Shown here piece by piece: positions 37,308 through 47,748 of a stretch of DNA of 64,000 nucleotides (positions within the stretch are counted from its first letter, which is position 1; each line of letters starts with the position of its first letter). The notes under the pieces are model-generated. The model worked only from the letters and a program-made list of their open reading frames with translations. It did no database searches and was not told the origin of the DNA. A program made the position numbers and the translations under genes. Source of the DNA: JAHJQQ01 sp963737555 (GTDB lineage: Bacteria > Pseudomonadota > Gammaproteobacteria > Thiohalobacterales > Thiohalobacteraceae); contig CAVTTB010000008.1 in the NCBI GenBank assembly GCA_963737555.1, positions 1 through 64,000 of the forward strand, given 5' to 3'.

Positions 37308-37487
37308 TTATTCCGGCAAGGCATCCAAGCGTCGATTGAGCTCCGCGACAAGTCGCCCGGCGGCTTCCCGTTCCGCCTCATCAAGCGCTTGAGATTGATC
37401 TTCGATGATATCCAACGCCTCAAGCAGACTCGCACGCGAGTTCAGTTGCTCGAAAGCCTGGGCAAGCTCTTGTAACCACAGATTCAT
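37308..37487 (-). CDS. Small helical protein of unknown function (59 aa)
   Basis: This short frame starts MNLWLQELAQAFEQLNS and ends RRLDALPE. It is strongly helical, with acidic and Leu heptad spacing suggesting a coiled coil, and it lies 61 bases upstream of the HTH-ferredoxin-reductase gene in the same direction. An even shorter 17-codon frame (37484-37537) ends in an ATGA overlap with this start, which hints at coupling. The ribosome site is weak. No family is recognised. Confidence 0.45.
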   Translation of the reverse strand: MNLWLQELAQAFEQLNSRASLLEALDIIEDQSQALDEAEREAAGRLVAELNRRLDALPE

Positions 37488-37643
37488 AACACACCATAGA
37501 CCTTAGGTTCTTGACGCGGCTCGGACAATTTGCCCATGGAACCACTCCACGCAAAACCATGAACGATAGTGACGACATAACGCAATTCGGACAGTCTCGT
37601 CGAGTCCTAAAGCGCGGTCAAGCAACATATCGAACCGGCCCAG

Positions 37644-37931
37644 TTATACGGCCTGGCGCTCAAGGTTATCATCGATGATTTTGCGCATACCCGCCGACTT
37701 CAGGTTGACCTCAATGGGTCGCGAGCCACCCAGATAGGCGGACAACGTCACCATCGGCACCTTCTGTTTGTCGACGAGCGGATACATGCTACAGGTCTCG
37801 CAGGCACGCAACTTCGGCTGACTACCCGCCGGCACCTTGTTGCCCACCGGGCGCCTGCGCAATGTCGTGCAGTTGGAGGTCGCCATATAGGCCTGCTGGG
37901 GTATGCAAAAAAACATCATATCTTTTGTCAT
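37644..37931 (-). CDS. Cysteine-containing small protein of unknown function
   Basis: The 95-aa product starts MTKDMMFFCIPQQAYMAT. It has four cysteines: two spaced singly in the first third (CIPQ and NCTT) and a CETC pair in the middle (LRACETCSMYP), followed by VTLSAYLGGSRPIEVNL. The Cys-x11-Cys-x22-CxxC layout could bind zinc or an iron-sulfur cluster, but no known family is recognised. The ATG at 37931 has a GGAG site eight bases upstream; the in-frame TTG at 37946 is rejected. It is upstream of and parallel to the ferredoxin-reductase fusion, with 156 bases to the next small gene. Confidence 0.6.
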   Translation of the reverse strand: MTKDMMFFCIPQQAYMATSNCTTLRRRPVGNKVPAGSQPKLRACETCSMYPLVDKQKVPMVTLSAYLGGSRPIEVNLKSAGMRKIIDDNLERQAV

Positions 37932-37989
37932 GGTTGATCTCTCCAAAAGTCATTGAAAAATTCGTTGTGCGGTCCTGATGGTCTGGCCA

Positions 37990-38490
37990 CTATTCAATTT
38001 GCGCGCTCGGTTTTGCGCTCACATCCGACTGTACTGGCTGCTCCGCCTCGATCTTGGGGAGATCGCCAGGATGCAGCTCGCCAAAGCCGCCGCCGAGACA
38101 GCGCGAGAAGGCCAGCGCGCCCGCCCGCTGTGGCGTTATGTCAGTGTTAAAACGCAGACTGGCGGCAAAGTTGATGACCCCCAGCGTCGCGGCATTGATG
38201 TAATTAATCCCGCCATGCTGATCAATCACCTCGCTCGGCTCCATACGGCTACTCATGTCACCGAACGCCTGGGCCGCAAGATCACGCGCATCACCACACA
38301 GACTCCGATCCTGCTGTTTACCGCCGCCTATACCGCGCATTTGATCGGCCTGCTGCTCGGCTGGACAAGGCGACTGCGAATAGCCCACCTTGCCGTCTGC
38401 ATCCGTGCAGCGAAACACCCGCGCCTGCGCCGCATCGACGAGCATCATGCTCAATACACTCACTATAAATACCCCTTGATCCATACGCAT
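37990..38490 (-). CDS. DUF4124 domain-containing exported protein
   Basis: The 166-aa product has a signal peptide (FIVSVLSMMLVDAAQA) followed directly by the DUF4124 motif RVFRCTDADGKVGYSQSPCP, a small domain common in gamma- and betaproteobacterial periplasmic proteins. Cysteines in the motif and later (SLCGDARD, FSRCLGG) could form disulfides. The function of the family is unknown. It follows glmS by 23 bases and may be cotranscribed with it. Confidence 0.7.
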   Translation of the reverse strand: MRMDQGVFIVSVLSMMLVDAAQARVFRCTDADGKVGYSQSPCPAEQQADQMRGIGGGKQQDRSLCGDARDLAAQAFGDMSSRMEPSEVIDQHGGINYINAATLGVINFAASLRFNTDITPQRAGALAFSRCLGGGFGELHPGDLPKIEAEQPVQSDVSAKPSAQIE

Positions 38491-38513
38491 CGCATGTCCG
38501 CCTTTTCCTTGGC

Positions 38514-40347
38514 CTATTCAACTGTCACCGATTTCGCCAAATTGCGCGGCTGATCGACATCGGTGCCTCTCAACACAGCTACGTGATACGCCAGCAACTG
38601 CAGCGGCACGGTAAACACAATCGGTGCAATGCAGTCGTCCGTTGGCGCGACCGGCAACACGGTTACGCCATCCGCTGCCATCATGCCTGCTTCGGCATCG
38701 GCGAATACAAACAGCTCACCACCACGCGCACTGACTTCCTGGAGGTTGGACTTCAACTTCTCCAGCAAATCATTATTCGGTGCCACGACGATTACCGGCA
38801 TATCCGCATCGACCAGCGCCAGAGGTCCATGCTTGAGTTCTCCCGCCGGATACGCCTCGGCGTGGATATAAGAAATCTCCTTGAGCTTGAGCGCGCCTTC
38901 CATCGCCACCGGATATTGCGGCCCGCGCCCAAGGAACAAGGCATGATGTTTATCGGCGAACCGCTCCGCCAACTCACGGATCTGTGGGTTCAATTGCAAA
39001 GCGTGCTCAACCTTACCCGGCAACGAAACCAGTTGCTGAACCAACTTGGTCTCCTGCTGCTTCGTTCATGCCGTGGCGACGGCCCAACACGATCACCAGC
39101 AGCAATAATGAAACGAGTTGCGTGGTAAAGGCCTTGGTCGAGGCCACGCCAATTTCGGGGCCGGCACGCGTCATCAACACCAGTTCCGATTCGCGCACCA
39201 GCGAACTCTCCGGCACGTTACAGATCGCCAGCGAATGCCCGAAACCCAGGCGCTTGGCCTCTTGCAGACCGGCCAGCGTGTCCGCGGTCTCGCCCGATTG
39301 CGACAACGTCACGATCAGTGAATTCTTGCGCACCACCGGGCGACGATAACGAAATTCGCTTGCGACCTCGACGCTGCACGGAATTCCGGCAATCGATTCC
39401 AACCAGTACCGGCCGATCATACCGGCGTGATAACTGGTACCGCAGGCGATGATGTGCACGCCCTGCACCTTGTCGAAAATTTGTGCGGCATCCGGACCGA
39501 AGCTCTGTTCCAGCACCCGATTGTCGGCAATGCGGCCTTCGAGGCAGTCGCCGATGGCGCGCGGCTGCTCGAAAATTTCTTTGAGCATGTAATGCCGATA
39601 TTCGCCGCGCTCGACCGCATCCGCGGTCAACTCCGACAGTCGTTCGATGCGCTTCGCGGGCGCGCCGCTGCGATCGAAGATCTGGCAGCCATCCGTCGTT
39701 AAAACAGCGACATCCCCGTCTTCCAGGAACATGAAGCGTTGCGTGACCGGTAACAGTGCCGCGACATCCGAGGCAATGAAGTTTTCTCCAATGCCAAGAC
39801 CGATCACCAACGGACTGCCGCGGCGCGCCACCACCAAACGCCCCGGCTCGGTCTTGGACACCACACCCAGTGCGTAAGCGCCGTGCAATTCCTCGACCGC
39901 TGCCTGCACCGCAGCAAGCAGGTCTTTGCCTTGCTCAAGATGGTGATAGACCTGATGCACGATCACCTCGGTATCGGTCTCCGAGGTGAAGACAAAGCCC
40001 TGCTCGCGCTGGCGTGTGCGCAGCGCTTCGTGATTCTCGATAATGCCGTTATGCACGACCGCCACGGTGTCGCGGCAGATATGCGGATGCGCGTTGGCGA
40101 CAGTGGGTTTGCCATGCGTCGCCCAGCGGGTGTGCGCAACGCCCAGATAACCTGGCAGCGGGTCTTGTTGCTGCAGCGCGCTCAACTCACTCACCTTGCC
40201 GGTGGCGCGCAGGCGCGCAAGCTTGCCGGCGGCGTCGAGCACGACCATGCCGGCCGAGTCATAGCCGCGGTATTCCAGACGTCGCAGCCCTTCGAGCAGG
40301 ATGGGCGCTACATCACGCTGAGCAATTGCTCCGACAATGCCACACAT
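38514..40347 (-). CDS. glmS: Glutamine-fructose-6-phosphate aminotransferase GlmS (frameshifted near 39045-39050)
   Basis: GlmS makes glucosamine-6-phosphate, the entry point to peptidoglycan and LPS amino sugars. Joined, it is about 610 aa. The start MCGIVGAIAQRDVAPI provides the N-terminal catalytic Cys2 of the glutaminase domain, with RLEYRGYDSAGM and HTRWATHG after it. The two SIS isomerase domains have ACGTSYHAGMIGRYW and VTLSQSGETADTL in the first frame and KEISYIHAEAYPAGELKHGP in the second. The last residues NLAKSVTVE are the usual GlmS tail. One extra base between MNEAA and ETKLVQQL breaks the frame; the enzyme is essential, so an assembly error is likely. No glmS ribozyme is seen upstream. 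Confidence 0.95.
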
Positions 40348-40370
40348 GTTTTATTACTCCGAGTACTGTG

Positions 40371-40444
40371 GGATTCAGGATTCAGGATTCGGGATTCAGC
40401 AAACCCAAACCCGCCCATGCCCTGAATCCTGAATCCTGAATCCT
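40371..40444. repeat. GATTCAG heptad inverted repeat between glmU and glmS
   Basis: Four heptads of GATTCAG/GATTCGG (40371-40399) face three of CCTGAAT (40421-40444), giving a stem of about 22 bp with one mismatch and a loop of about 20 bases. The right arm reaches the glmU stop codon. Similar heptads lie at 43131 and 45571. Confidence 0.75.
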
Positions 40445-41819
40445 ATTTCTTCTTCACCGGCCGTTTCCAGCCGACACGCGTTTCCTGTTTGGCGCGACTG
40501 ATCGTCAACTCACCCGGTGGTGCGTTGCGCGTCAGCGTCGTACCCGCCCCCAGCGTTGCACCGGCACCCACGGTTACCGGCGCGACCAACTGCGTATCCG
40601 AGCCGATGAAGACATCGTCTTCGATGATCGTGCGGTGTTTGTTGGCACCGTCGTAATTGCAGGTGATGGTGCCGGCGCCGACATTCACACGTGCGCCGAT
40701 GGTGGTATCGCCGATGTAGCTGAGGTGATTTACCTTGGAGCCAACGCCGATATCCGATTTCTTGACCTCGACGAAATTACCGACGTGCACGTCGTTCGCC
40801 AGGCGCGTCTCGGGGCGGATGCGCGCGAACGGACCGATGCGCGCGTTCACACCGATGGTTGCATCTTCAATCACACAGTGCGCCTGGATAATCGTGTCGT
40901 CGCCAATCACCGCGTTGCGGATCACGCAACCGGGGCCGATGCTGACGCGGTTGCCGATCTTCAACTCGCCTTCGAGCACCACATTCACATCGATGACGAC
41001 ATCCTGTCCGTGTTCGAGGCGACCGCGCAGATCGAAGCGCGCGGGATCGCGCAGGGTGACACCGGCCTGCATGAGTTGCTGCGCCTGCCGGCCTTGGTAA
41101 ACACGCTCCAATTCGGCCAGTTGGGCAAGGGTGTTCACACCCATGATTTCGGAAACTACCGCCGGCGCTACGGTGTTGATGCTGACACCCTCGGCGGCGG
41201 CCTGTGCGATCACATCGGTCAGATAATATTCGCCCTGGGCATTGTTGTTGCCGAGCGCGCCGACCCAGCGCTTCAGTGCGCCGGCACTGGCGGCCATGAA
41301 ACCGGTATTGATTTCGCGCAGAGCGAGTTGCTCGGGCCGCGCATCTTTCTGCTCGACTATGCCGATGACGCGGCCCGCTTTTTCACTCGCGCCGTCGCGC
41401 ACGATGCGCCCGTAGCCAGTCGGGTCGGTCAGTTCGGCGGTCAGCAGTCCGAAGCAGTCATTGCCTGTTACCGCTAACAGGCGTCGCAGCGTATCCGCAT
41501 CGATCAGGGGTACATCGCCATACAACACCAGCACCTGATCGCTGTCACTGATACCCGGTAATGCTTGGGCCACCGCATGTCCGGTGCCCAGTTGCTGCGC
41601 CTGCTCCACCCATGACACCTGGCGCGCGACCAGTTGCTGGCGCACCCGTTCTCCACCGTGCCCGTACACCACTTGAATCTGCCCGGCGCCGAGTGATTCA
41701 GCGGCATCGATGACATGTTCCAACAAAGGCTTGCCCGCCAAGCGATGCAGCACCTTGGGCAGTGCCGAGCGCATGCGTGTCCCTTGGCCGGCGGCGAGGA
41801 TGATAATGCTTAAAGCCAT
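40443..41819 (-). CDS. glmU: Bifunctional GlmU (glucosamine-1-P acetyltransferase / UDP-GlcNAc pyrophosphorylase)
   Basis: GlmU acetylates glucosamine-1-phosphate and transfers it to UTP to give UDP-GlcNAc. The 458-aa protein has an N-terminal pyrophosphorylase (LAAGQGTRMRSALPKVLH, with the catalytic Arg and Lys; VLYGDVPLID) and a C-terminal left-handed beta-helix acetyltransferase of hexapeptide repeats with the active-site segment HLSYIGDTTIG and CNYDGANKH. The ATG at 41819 is chosen because it starts the conserved MALSIIILAAGQG. The upstream frame to 41921 is leader. The size matches E. coli GlmU (456 aa). Confidence 0.96.
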   Translation of the reverse strand: MALSIIILAAGQGTRMRSALPKVLHRLAGKPLLEHVIDAAESLGAGQIQVVYGHGGERVRQQLVARQVSWVEQAQQLGTGHAVAQALPGISDSDQVLVLYGDVPLIDADTLRRLLAVTGNDCFGLLTAELTDPTGYGRIVRDGASEKAGRVIGIVEQKDARPEQLALREINTGFMAASAGALKRWVGALGNNNAQGEYYLTDVIAQAAAEGVSINTVAPAVVSEIMGVNTLAQLAELERVYQGRQAQQLMQAGVTLRDPARFDLRGRLEHGQDVVIDVNVVLEGELKIGNRVSIGPGCVIRNAVIGDDTIIQAHCVIEDATIGVNARIGPFARIRPETRLANDVHVGNFVEVKKSDIGVGSKVNHLSYIGDTTIGARVNVGAGTITCNYDGANKHRTIIEDDVFIGSDTQLVAPVTVGAGATLGAGTTLTRNAPPGELTISRAKQETRVGWKRPVKKK

Positions 41820-42022
41820 GAGTACGTCCTGTCTCCTGGAGCAGGATTGAGTTTTTGTTCTTGTATTCAGTTGACTAACAATGCGGCAGGAGCCGCCAAA
41901 GACAGTCCCAACGAGACGCATATCATACCATCCCGCAGGGGGGCTTGGCGTGGCGGGATGTTATCTGGGTTATCAATTGGGACCAAAAACCGCAGGCCGA
42001 GCGCGGCATTCCAGGCGACGAA

Positions 42023-42499
42023 TCAGTGCATCCCCGGCGGGAGACCGGCTTCGCGCAATTCATCGGGGCTGGCATCCCGCACCGACAGTATCTCGATGCG
42101 GAACAGCACCGTCTTCCCCGCGAAGGGGTGGTTGCAATCGACCGTCAGCTGACCATTTTCGATGCGGGTGACGATAAAGGTGCGCGCTTCACCATGCTCG
42201 CCCTGCATTTCCACCTCGGCACCGAGATGGCGAAATTCGGGGGGTACGTTCTCAAGATCATCGGTGAAGGTCAGGTTGGGATCGTGCGCACCGAAGCCCT
42301 CGGCAGGATCGAGACTCACCTCGACCACGTCGCCCGCACCTTTGCCTTCCAGGGCGCGCTCGACCTTCTCGAACATCTCGCTATACCCGCCATGCAGATA
42401 GCTGACCGGCACATCGTTCTGTTCCAGCAACACACCCTCGGTATCGCTGATGCGATAGGTGAGCGAAACCAGTTTTCTCGGGGCGATGCGTTCAGACAT
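42023..42499 (-). CDS. slyD: FKBP-type peptidyl-prolyl isomerase, SlyD-like
   Basis: This 158-aa cytoplasmic folding helper has an FKBP half (LVSLTYRISDTEGVLLEQ) interrupted by an insert-in-flap domain (AEGFGAHDPNLTFTDDLENV to HPFAGKTVLFRIEI), the SlyD arrangement. It lacks the long His/Cys-rich metal-binding tail of E. coli SlyD, ending instead at LPPGMH, so nickel delivery is doubtful. It stands between glmU and the ATP synthase operon. A weak stem (GGGTTC/GAACCC, 42632-42651) in the gap before atpC may end the atp transcript. Confidence 0.85.
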   Translation of the reverse strand: MSERIAPRKLVSLTYRISDTEGVLLEQNDVPVSYLHGGYSEMFEKVERALEGKGAGDVVEVSLDPAEGFGAHDPNLTFTDDLENVPPEFRHLGAEVEMQGEHGEARTFIVTRIENGQLTVDCNHPFAGKTVLFRIEILSVRDASPDELREAGLPPGMH

Positions 42500-42669
42500 G
42501 GGATGGTTCCGCTGAGAGAAATCGTAACCTGGGTTGCGCGTAGCGAACGGTCGCTTCCGGCGCCTTCATTTGTGGGCGGTAAACGTCATCGCTACAGCAG
42601 AGGGCACTAGCGCAAGAACACCGTCACGCACCGCGGGGTTCCCACACACGAACCCTTAAACTTCACGCG

Positions 42670-43095
42670 TCAGGACGTGTGCCCTTTGCGCAATTTCTGA
42701 ATCGTCCGCAACTGAGCGACTGCCTCTGCCAGTTCAGACTGGGCCTTGGCGTAATCGATATCGGACTGGTTGTCGGACAGCAACTTCTCGGCACGTTCCT
42801 TCGCCGCCAGTGCCGCCGCCTCGTCGAGATCCTTGGCGCGCAACGCGGTGTCGGACAGCACGGTGATGACATGCGGCTGCACTTCCAGCATGCCGCCGGA
42901 GACGTAGAAGGTTTGTTCCTTGCCGTCGTCGGTCTGCACGCGCACTTCACCGGGCTTCAGCCGGGTCAGCATCGGCGTGTGCCGCGGCGCGATACCGACC
43001 TCGCCCATTTCGGCCGGCGCGAATACCATCGTGGCCGCGCCGGAGAAGATGGCGGATTCGGCGCTAACGATGTCGACGTGAATTGTCATGGCCAT
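42670..43095 (-). CDS. atpC: F1 ATP synthase epsilon subunit
   Basis: The 141-aa epsilon subunit links the c-ring to the gamma stalk and inhibits wasteful hydrolysis. It has the N-terminal beta-sandwich (VDIVSAESAIFSGAATMV, EMGEVGIAPRHTPMLTRL, GGMLEVQPHVITVL) and the C-terminal two-helix hairpin (AKERAEKLLSDN to AQLRTIQKL). It is the last gene of the operon, separated from atpD by a short heptad repeat. Confidence 0.96.
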   Translation of the reverse strand: MAMTIHVDIVSAESAIFSGAATMVFAPAEMGEVGIAPRHTPMLTRLKPGEVRVQTDDGKEQTFYVSGGMLEVQPHVITVLSDTALRAKDLDEAAALAAKERAEKLLSDNQSDIDYAKAQSELAEAVAQLRTIQKLRKGHTS

Positions 43096-43130
43096 ACTGT
43101 AAATCCGTTGTGAGCAAAGTCGGCGAATGG

Positions 43131-43181
43131 AATTCAGGATTCAGGGGAAGAACGTCTTACCCGAATCCCGAATGCCGAATT
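43131..43181. repeat. Heptad inverted repeat between atpD and atpC
   Basis: AATTCAGGATTCAGGGG faces CCCGAATCCCGAATGCCGAATT with a few mismatches. It is a shorter member of the GATTCRG family and ends on the atpD stop codon. Confidence 0.6.
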
Positions 43182-44556
43182 AAAGCGTCTTGGCTTTTTC
43201 GACCGCTTCTTCGATGGTGCCAACCATGTAGAAGGCCTGCTCCGGCAGGTGGTCGTATTCGCCGTTGACGATACCCTGGAAGCCGCGGATGGTGTCTTTC
43301 AGCGAGCAGTACTTGCCCGGTGCACCGGTGAAGGCCTCGGCGACGAAGAACGGCTGCGACAGGAAGCGCTGGATCTTACGGGCGCGGCCGACGACGCGCT
43401 TGTCTTCATCAGACAGTTCGTCCATACCCAGAATCGCGATGATGTCTTTCAGTTCTTTGTAACGCTGCAAGGTACCCTGCACGGCACGCGCGGTGTCGTA
43501 GTGCTCGTTGCCGACGGTCAGCGGATCGAGCTGACGGCTGGTGGAATCCAAGGGATCCACGGCCGGGTAGATACCCAGCTCGGCGATGTTACGCGACAAC
43601 ACCAGGGTCGCATCCAAATGCGCGAAGGTCGTGGCCGGTGACGGATCGGTCAAGTCGTCGGCGGGCACGTACACGGCCTGGATGGACGTGATGGAACCGG
43701 TCTTGGTGGAGGTGATGCGTTCCTGCAGGACGCCCATTTCCTCGGCCAGGGTCGGCTGATAACCCACCGCCGACGGCATACGGCCGAGCAGCGCGGACAC
43801 CTCGGTACCGGCCAGGGTGTAACGGTAGATGTTGTCGACGAAGAACAGCACGTCGCGGCCTTCGTCGCGGAAATGCTCGGCCATGGTCAAGCCGGTCAAC
43901 GCGACGCGCAGACGGCAGCCGGGCGGCTCGTTCATCTGGCCGTAGACCAGCGCCACCTTGTCGATGACGCCGCCTTCCTTCATCTCATGATAGAAGTCGT
44001 TACCTTCGCGGGTACGCTCGCCGACGCCGGCGAACACGGAGTAACCTGAGTGGGCGACAGCGATGTTGCGGATCAACTCCATCAACGTGACGGTCTTGCC
44101 CACGCCGGCGCCACCGAACAGACCGACCTTGCCGCCCTTGGCGAACGGACAGATCAAGTCGATGACCTTGATGCCGGTTTCGAGAATCTCGATACCCGCA
44201 GCTTGCTCGGCAAAGGTCGGCGGCTTGCGGTGAATCGCCGAAGTGGTCTCGGCACCGATCGGGCCCGCATCATCCACGGGCTCGCCGAGCACGTTCATGA
44301 TGCGACCCAAGGTCATCTTGCCGACCGGCACGGAGATCGGGGCGCCGGTGCTGGCGACGTTGAGGCCGCGCTTCAAACCGTCGGTGGATCCCATGGCGAT
44401 GGCGCGCACAATGCCGTCGCCCAGCTGCTGCTGCACTTCCAGGGTCAATCCGCCCTCGTCGACAGTGAGCGCATCATAGACCTTCGGGACCGCGTTACGC
44501 GGAAACTCCACGTCGACCACGGCGCCGATGATTTCAACTATGTTGCCCGAACTCAT
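43180..44556 (-). CDS. atpD: F1 ATP synthase beta subunit
   Basis: This 458-aa catalytic subunit shows Walker A GGAGVGKTVTLMELI, the catalytic Glu in GVGERTREGNDFY, Walker B DVLFFVDNIYRYT and the DELSD of the C-terminal domain (DELSDEDK). The start at 44556 begins MSSGNIVEIIGAVVDVEF after a GAGGA site; the upstream in-frame extension to 44661 is leader. Together with alpha it forms the F1 hexamer. Confidence 0.98.
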   Translation of the reverse strand: MSSGNIVEIIGAVVDVEFPRNAVPKVYDALTVDEGGLTLEVQQQLGDGIVRAIAMGSTDGLKRGLNVASTGAPISVPVGKMTLGRIMNVLGEPVDDAGPIGAETTSAIHRKPPTFAEQAAGIEILETGIKVIDLICPFAKGGKVGLFGGAGVGKTVTLMELIRNIAVAHSGYSVFAGVGERTREGNDFYHEMKEGGVIDKVALVYGQMNEPPGCRLRVALTGLTMAEHFRDEGRDVLFFVDNIYRYTLAGTEVSALLGRMPSAVGYQPTLAEEMGVLQERITSTKTGSITSIQAVYVPADDLTDPSPATTFAHLDATLVLSRNIAELGIYPAVDPLDSTSRQLDPLTVGNEHYDTARAVQGTLQRYKELKDIIAILGMDELSDEDKRVVGRARKIQRFLSQPFFVAEAFTGAPGKYCSLKDTIRGFQGIVNGEYDHLPEQAFYMVGTIEEAVEKAKTL

Positions 44557-44663
44557 GATGCTGTCCTCTTTAACTTTTGAATCTCTGTCGTCACGATCGA
44601 CATGCGCAGCGCTAAACAAATCAATCTGCATTGCATACGACCCTTCGAATAATCGTTCCACTT

Positions 44664-44690
44664 GTAGGTGCGGGCTTCGCCCGCGCCTAC
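44664..44690. repeat. GTAG-headed palindrome between atpG and atpD
   Basis: GTAGGTGCGGGC (44664-44675), TTC loop, GCCCGCGCCTAC (44679-44690): twelve pairs with one wobble. It fits the REP-like family and sits in a 142-bp gap inside the ATP synthase operon. Confidence 0.7.
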
Positions 44691-44698
44691 ATCAATCT

Positions 44699-45559
44699 CT
44701 AGACCGCTGCGGCGCCGCCGACGATTTCCGAAATCTCCTGGGTAATCGCCGCCTGCCGCGCCTTGTTGTAGATCAGCTGCAGTTCGTTGATCAGGTCGCC
44801 CGCGTTGTCCGTCGCCGACTTCATGGCCACCATCCGCGCCGCCTGTTCGCTGGCGATGTTTTCGACCGCGCCCTGATAGACCAAGGATTCAATGTAGCGG
44901 GTCAGCAGCGCCGTCATCACCGGCTTGGCTTCCGGTTCGTACAGATAATCCCAGTGATGCTTCATACGCTCATCCGAGTCCGGAACGATCGGCAATAGCT
45001 GATCGACACGCGGCTTCTGGGCCATGGTGTTCACGAAATGGGTGTAGCCCAGATATAGACGATCGATCTTACCGGCGTCATAGGCATCCAACATGACCTT
45101 CACGCTGCCGATCATGTCACTGATAGCCGGCGCATCGCCCAAGTGTGTCGCCTGCGCCACCACGCGGCCACCGACACGCTTGAAGAACTGGGTGGCCTTG
45201 GAGCCAAAGGCGGCGACATCGATCTCGTAGCCTTGCTGCTTCCAATCTTTCATGTGCGCGATCACGGCCTTGAACATGTTCGTGTTCAAGCCGCCGCACA
45301 AACCGCGGTCGGTCGCGATCACGATGATGCCAACGCGCTTAGTCGGCCGTTCGACCAGATACGGATGCTTGTATTCCGGGTGCGCCATGGCCATATGGGC
45401 CACCACGCTCCGCATCTTTTCGGCGTAAGGCCGTGAAGCATGCATGCGATCCTGAGCCCTACGCATCTTACTCGCCGCGACCATTTCCATGGCTTTGGTG
45501 ATCTTCTGCGTACTCTTGATGCTCTTGATCTTGGTGCGTATCTCTTTTGCGCCAGCCAT
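44699..45559 (-). CDS. atpG: F1 ATP synthase gamma subunit
   Basis: The 286-aa rotating shaft subunit starts MAGAKEIRTKIKSIKSTQKI, has the conserved DRGLCGGLN block (about residue 85) and ends with ATDNAGDLINELQLIYNKAR and ITQEISEIVGGA, both typical of bacterial gamma subunits. It is in its standard place between atpA and atpD. Confidence 0.97.
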   Translation of the reverse strand: MAGAKEIRTKIKSIKSTQKITKAMEMVAASKMRRAQDRMHASRPYAEKMRSVVAHMAMAHPEYKHPYLVERPTKRVGIIVIATDRGLCGGLNTNMFKAVIAHMKDWKQQGYEIDVAAFGSKATQFFKRVGGRVVAQATHLGDAPAISDMIGSVKVMLDAYDAGKIDRLYLGYTHFVNTMAQKPRVDQLLPIVPDSDERMKHHWDYLYEPEAKPVMTALLTRYIESLVYQGAVENIASEQAARMVAMKSATDNAGDLINELQLIYNKARQAAITQEISEIVGGAAAV

Positions 45560-45570
45560 ATCAGTGTCCA

Positions 45571-45639
45571 GGATTCGGGGACCGGGATTCGGGATTCGGG
45601 GAAATCATGCTGAATCCCGAATGCCGAATGCCGAATCCC
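45571..45639. repeat. GATTCGG heptad inverted repeat between atpA and atpG
   Basis: Several GATTCGGG units (45571-45600) face GAATCCC/GAATGCC units (45612-45639) across a loop of about 10 bases, giving an imperfect hairpin in an 87-bp operon gap. Confidence 0.7.
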
Positions 45640-45646
45640 AAGATTG

Positions 45647-47188
<1,542 letters not shown>

Positions 47189-47200
47189 AAACTTTCCTCA

Positions 47201-47738
47201 TCAATGATTCAGAGCTGTACCCAAGCGGGTCAGCTTGCCGCGCACCGAACCGTCGATTACCAGGTCGCCCGCACGCACCACCGCACCGCCCATCAGGGTC
47301 GGATCGGTGAGATATTCCATTTGCACATCGCGGCCAAAGCGCTGTTTGAGCGCCGCGGCGATGGTCTGCTTCTGCGCGTCGGTGGCCGGGAACGCGGTGA
47401 TCAGTTGCGCTTGGATGGCGCCTTCGGCTTCGTTCTTGAACTGCTCATAGAGTCCGAAGATCTCCGGCAGCAGGACCAAGCGACGCCGCTCCGCCAGCAG
47501 ACGCAGCATATTGCGGCCATCATCATTAAGACGGTCGCCGCAGATGTCGACGAACAGTTCGGCCAATTGCGTCGGCGTGACCCGCGGGTTGTCCAGCAGC
47601 TTGCGCATACCGGCGTCCGCGGCCACGACCGCCGCCACATCCGAGCATCTCAGACCAGGCCGGTATGGCCTGATTCTGTTGCGCCAGCTTGAAGGCCGCC
47701 TGGGCGTAGGGTCGTGCGATTGTGGTGGATTCCGCCAT
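47201..47738 (-). CDS. atpH: F1 ATP synthase delta subunit (frameshifted near 47640-47648)
   Basis: The delta subunit caps F1 and binds the b stalk. The first frame begins MAESTTIARPYAQAAFKLAQ and runs to AWSEML. The second continues VAAVVAADAGMRKLLDNPRV through the conserved C-terminal GGAVVRAGDLVIDGSVRGKL and ends LGTALNH. Joined length is about 178 aa, normal for the family. A single-base difference after SEML accounts for the break. Because the enzyme would fail without it, an assembly error is the likely cause. Confidence 0.93.
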
Positions 47739-47748
47739 CTGCTTGCAC

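Noticed and set aside
40348..40443. glmS ribozyme or riboswitch upstream of glmS
   Set aside because: The gap is too short and contains only heptad repeats. The ribozyme is a Gram-positive feature, while gammaproteobacteria regulate glmS by sRNAs.
41880..42000. GC-rich stems in the glmU-slyD gap as an RNA gene
   Set aside because: Only a short CATCCCGC/GCGGGATG stem is present, without promoter or terminator signals.
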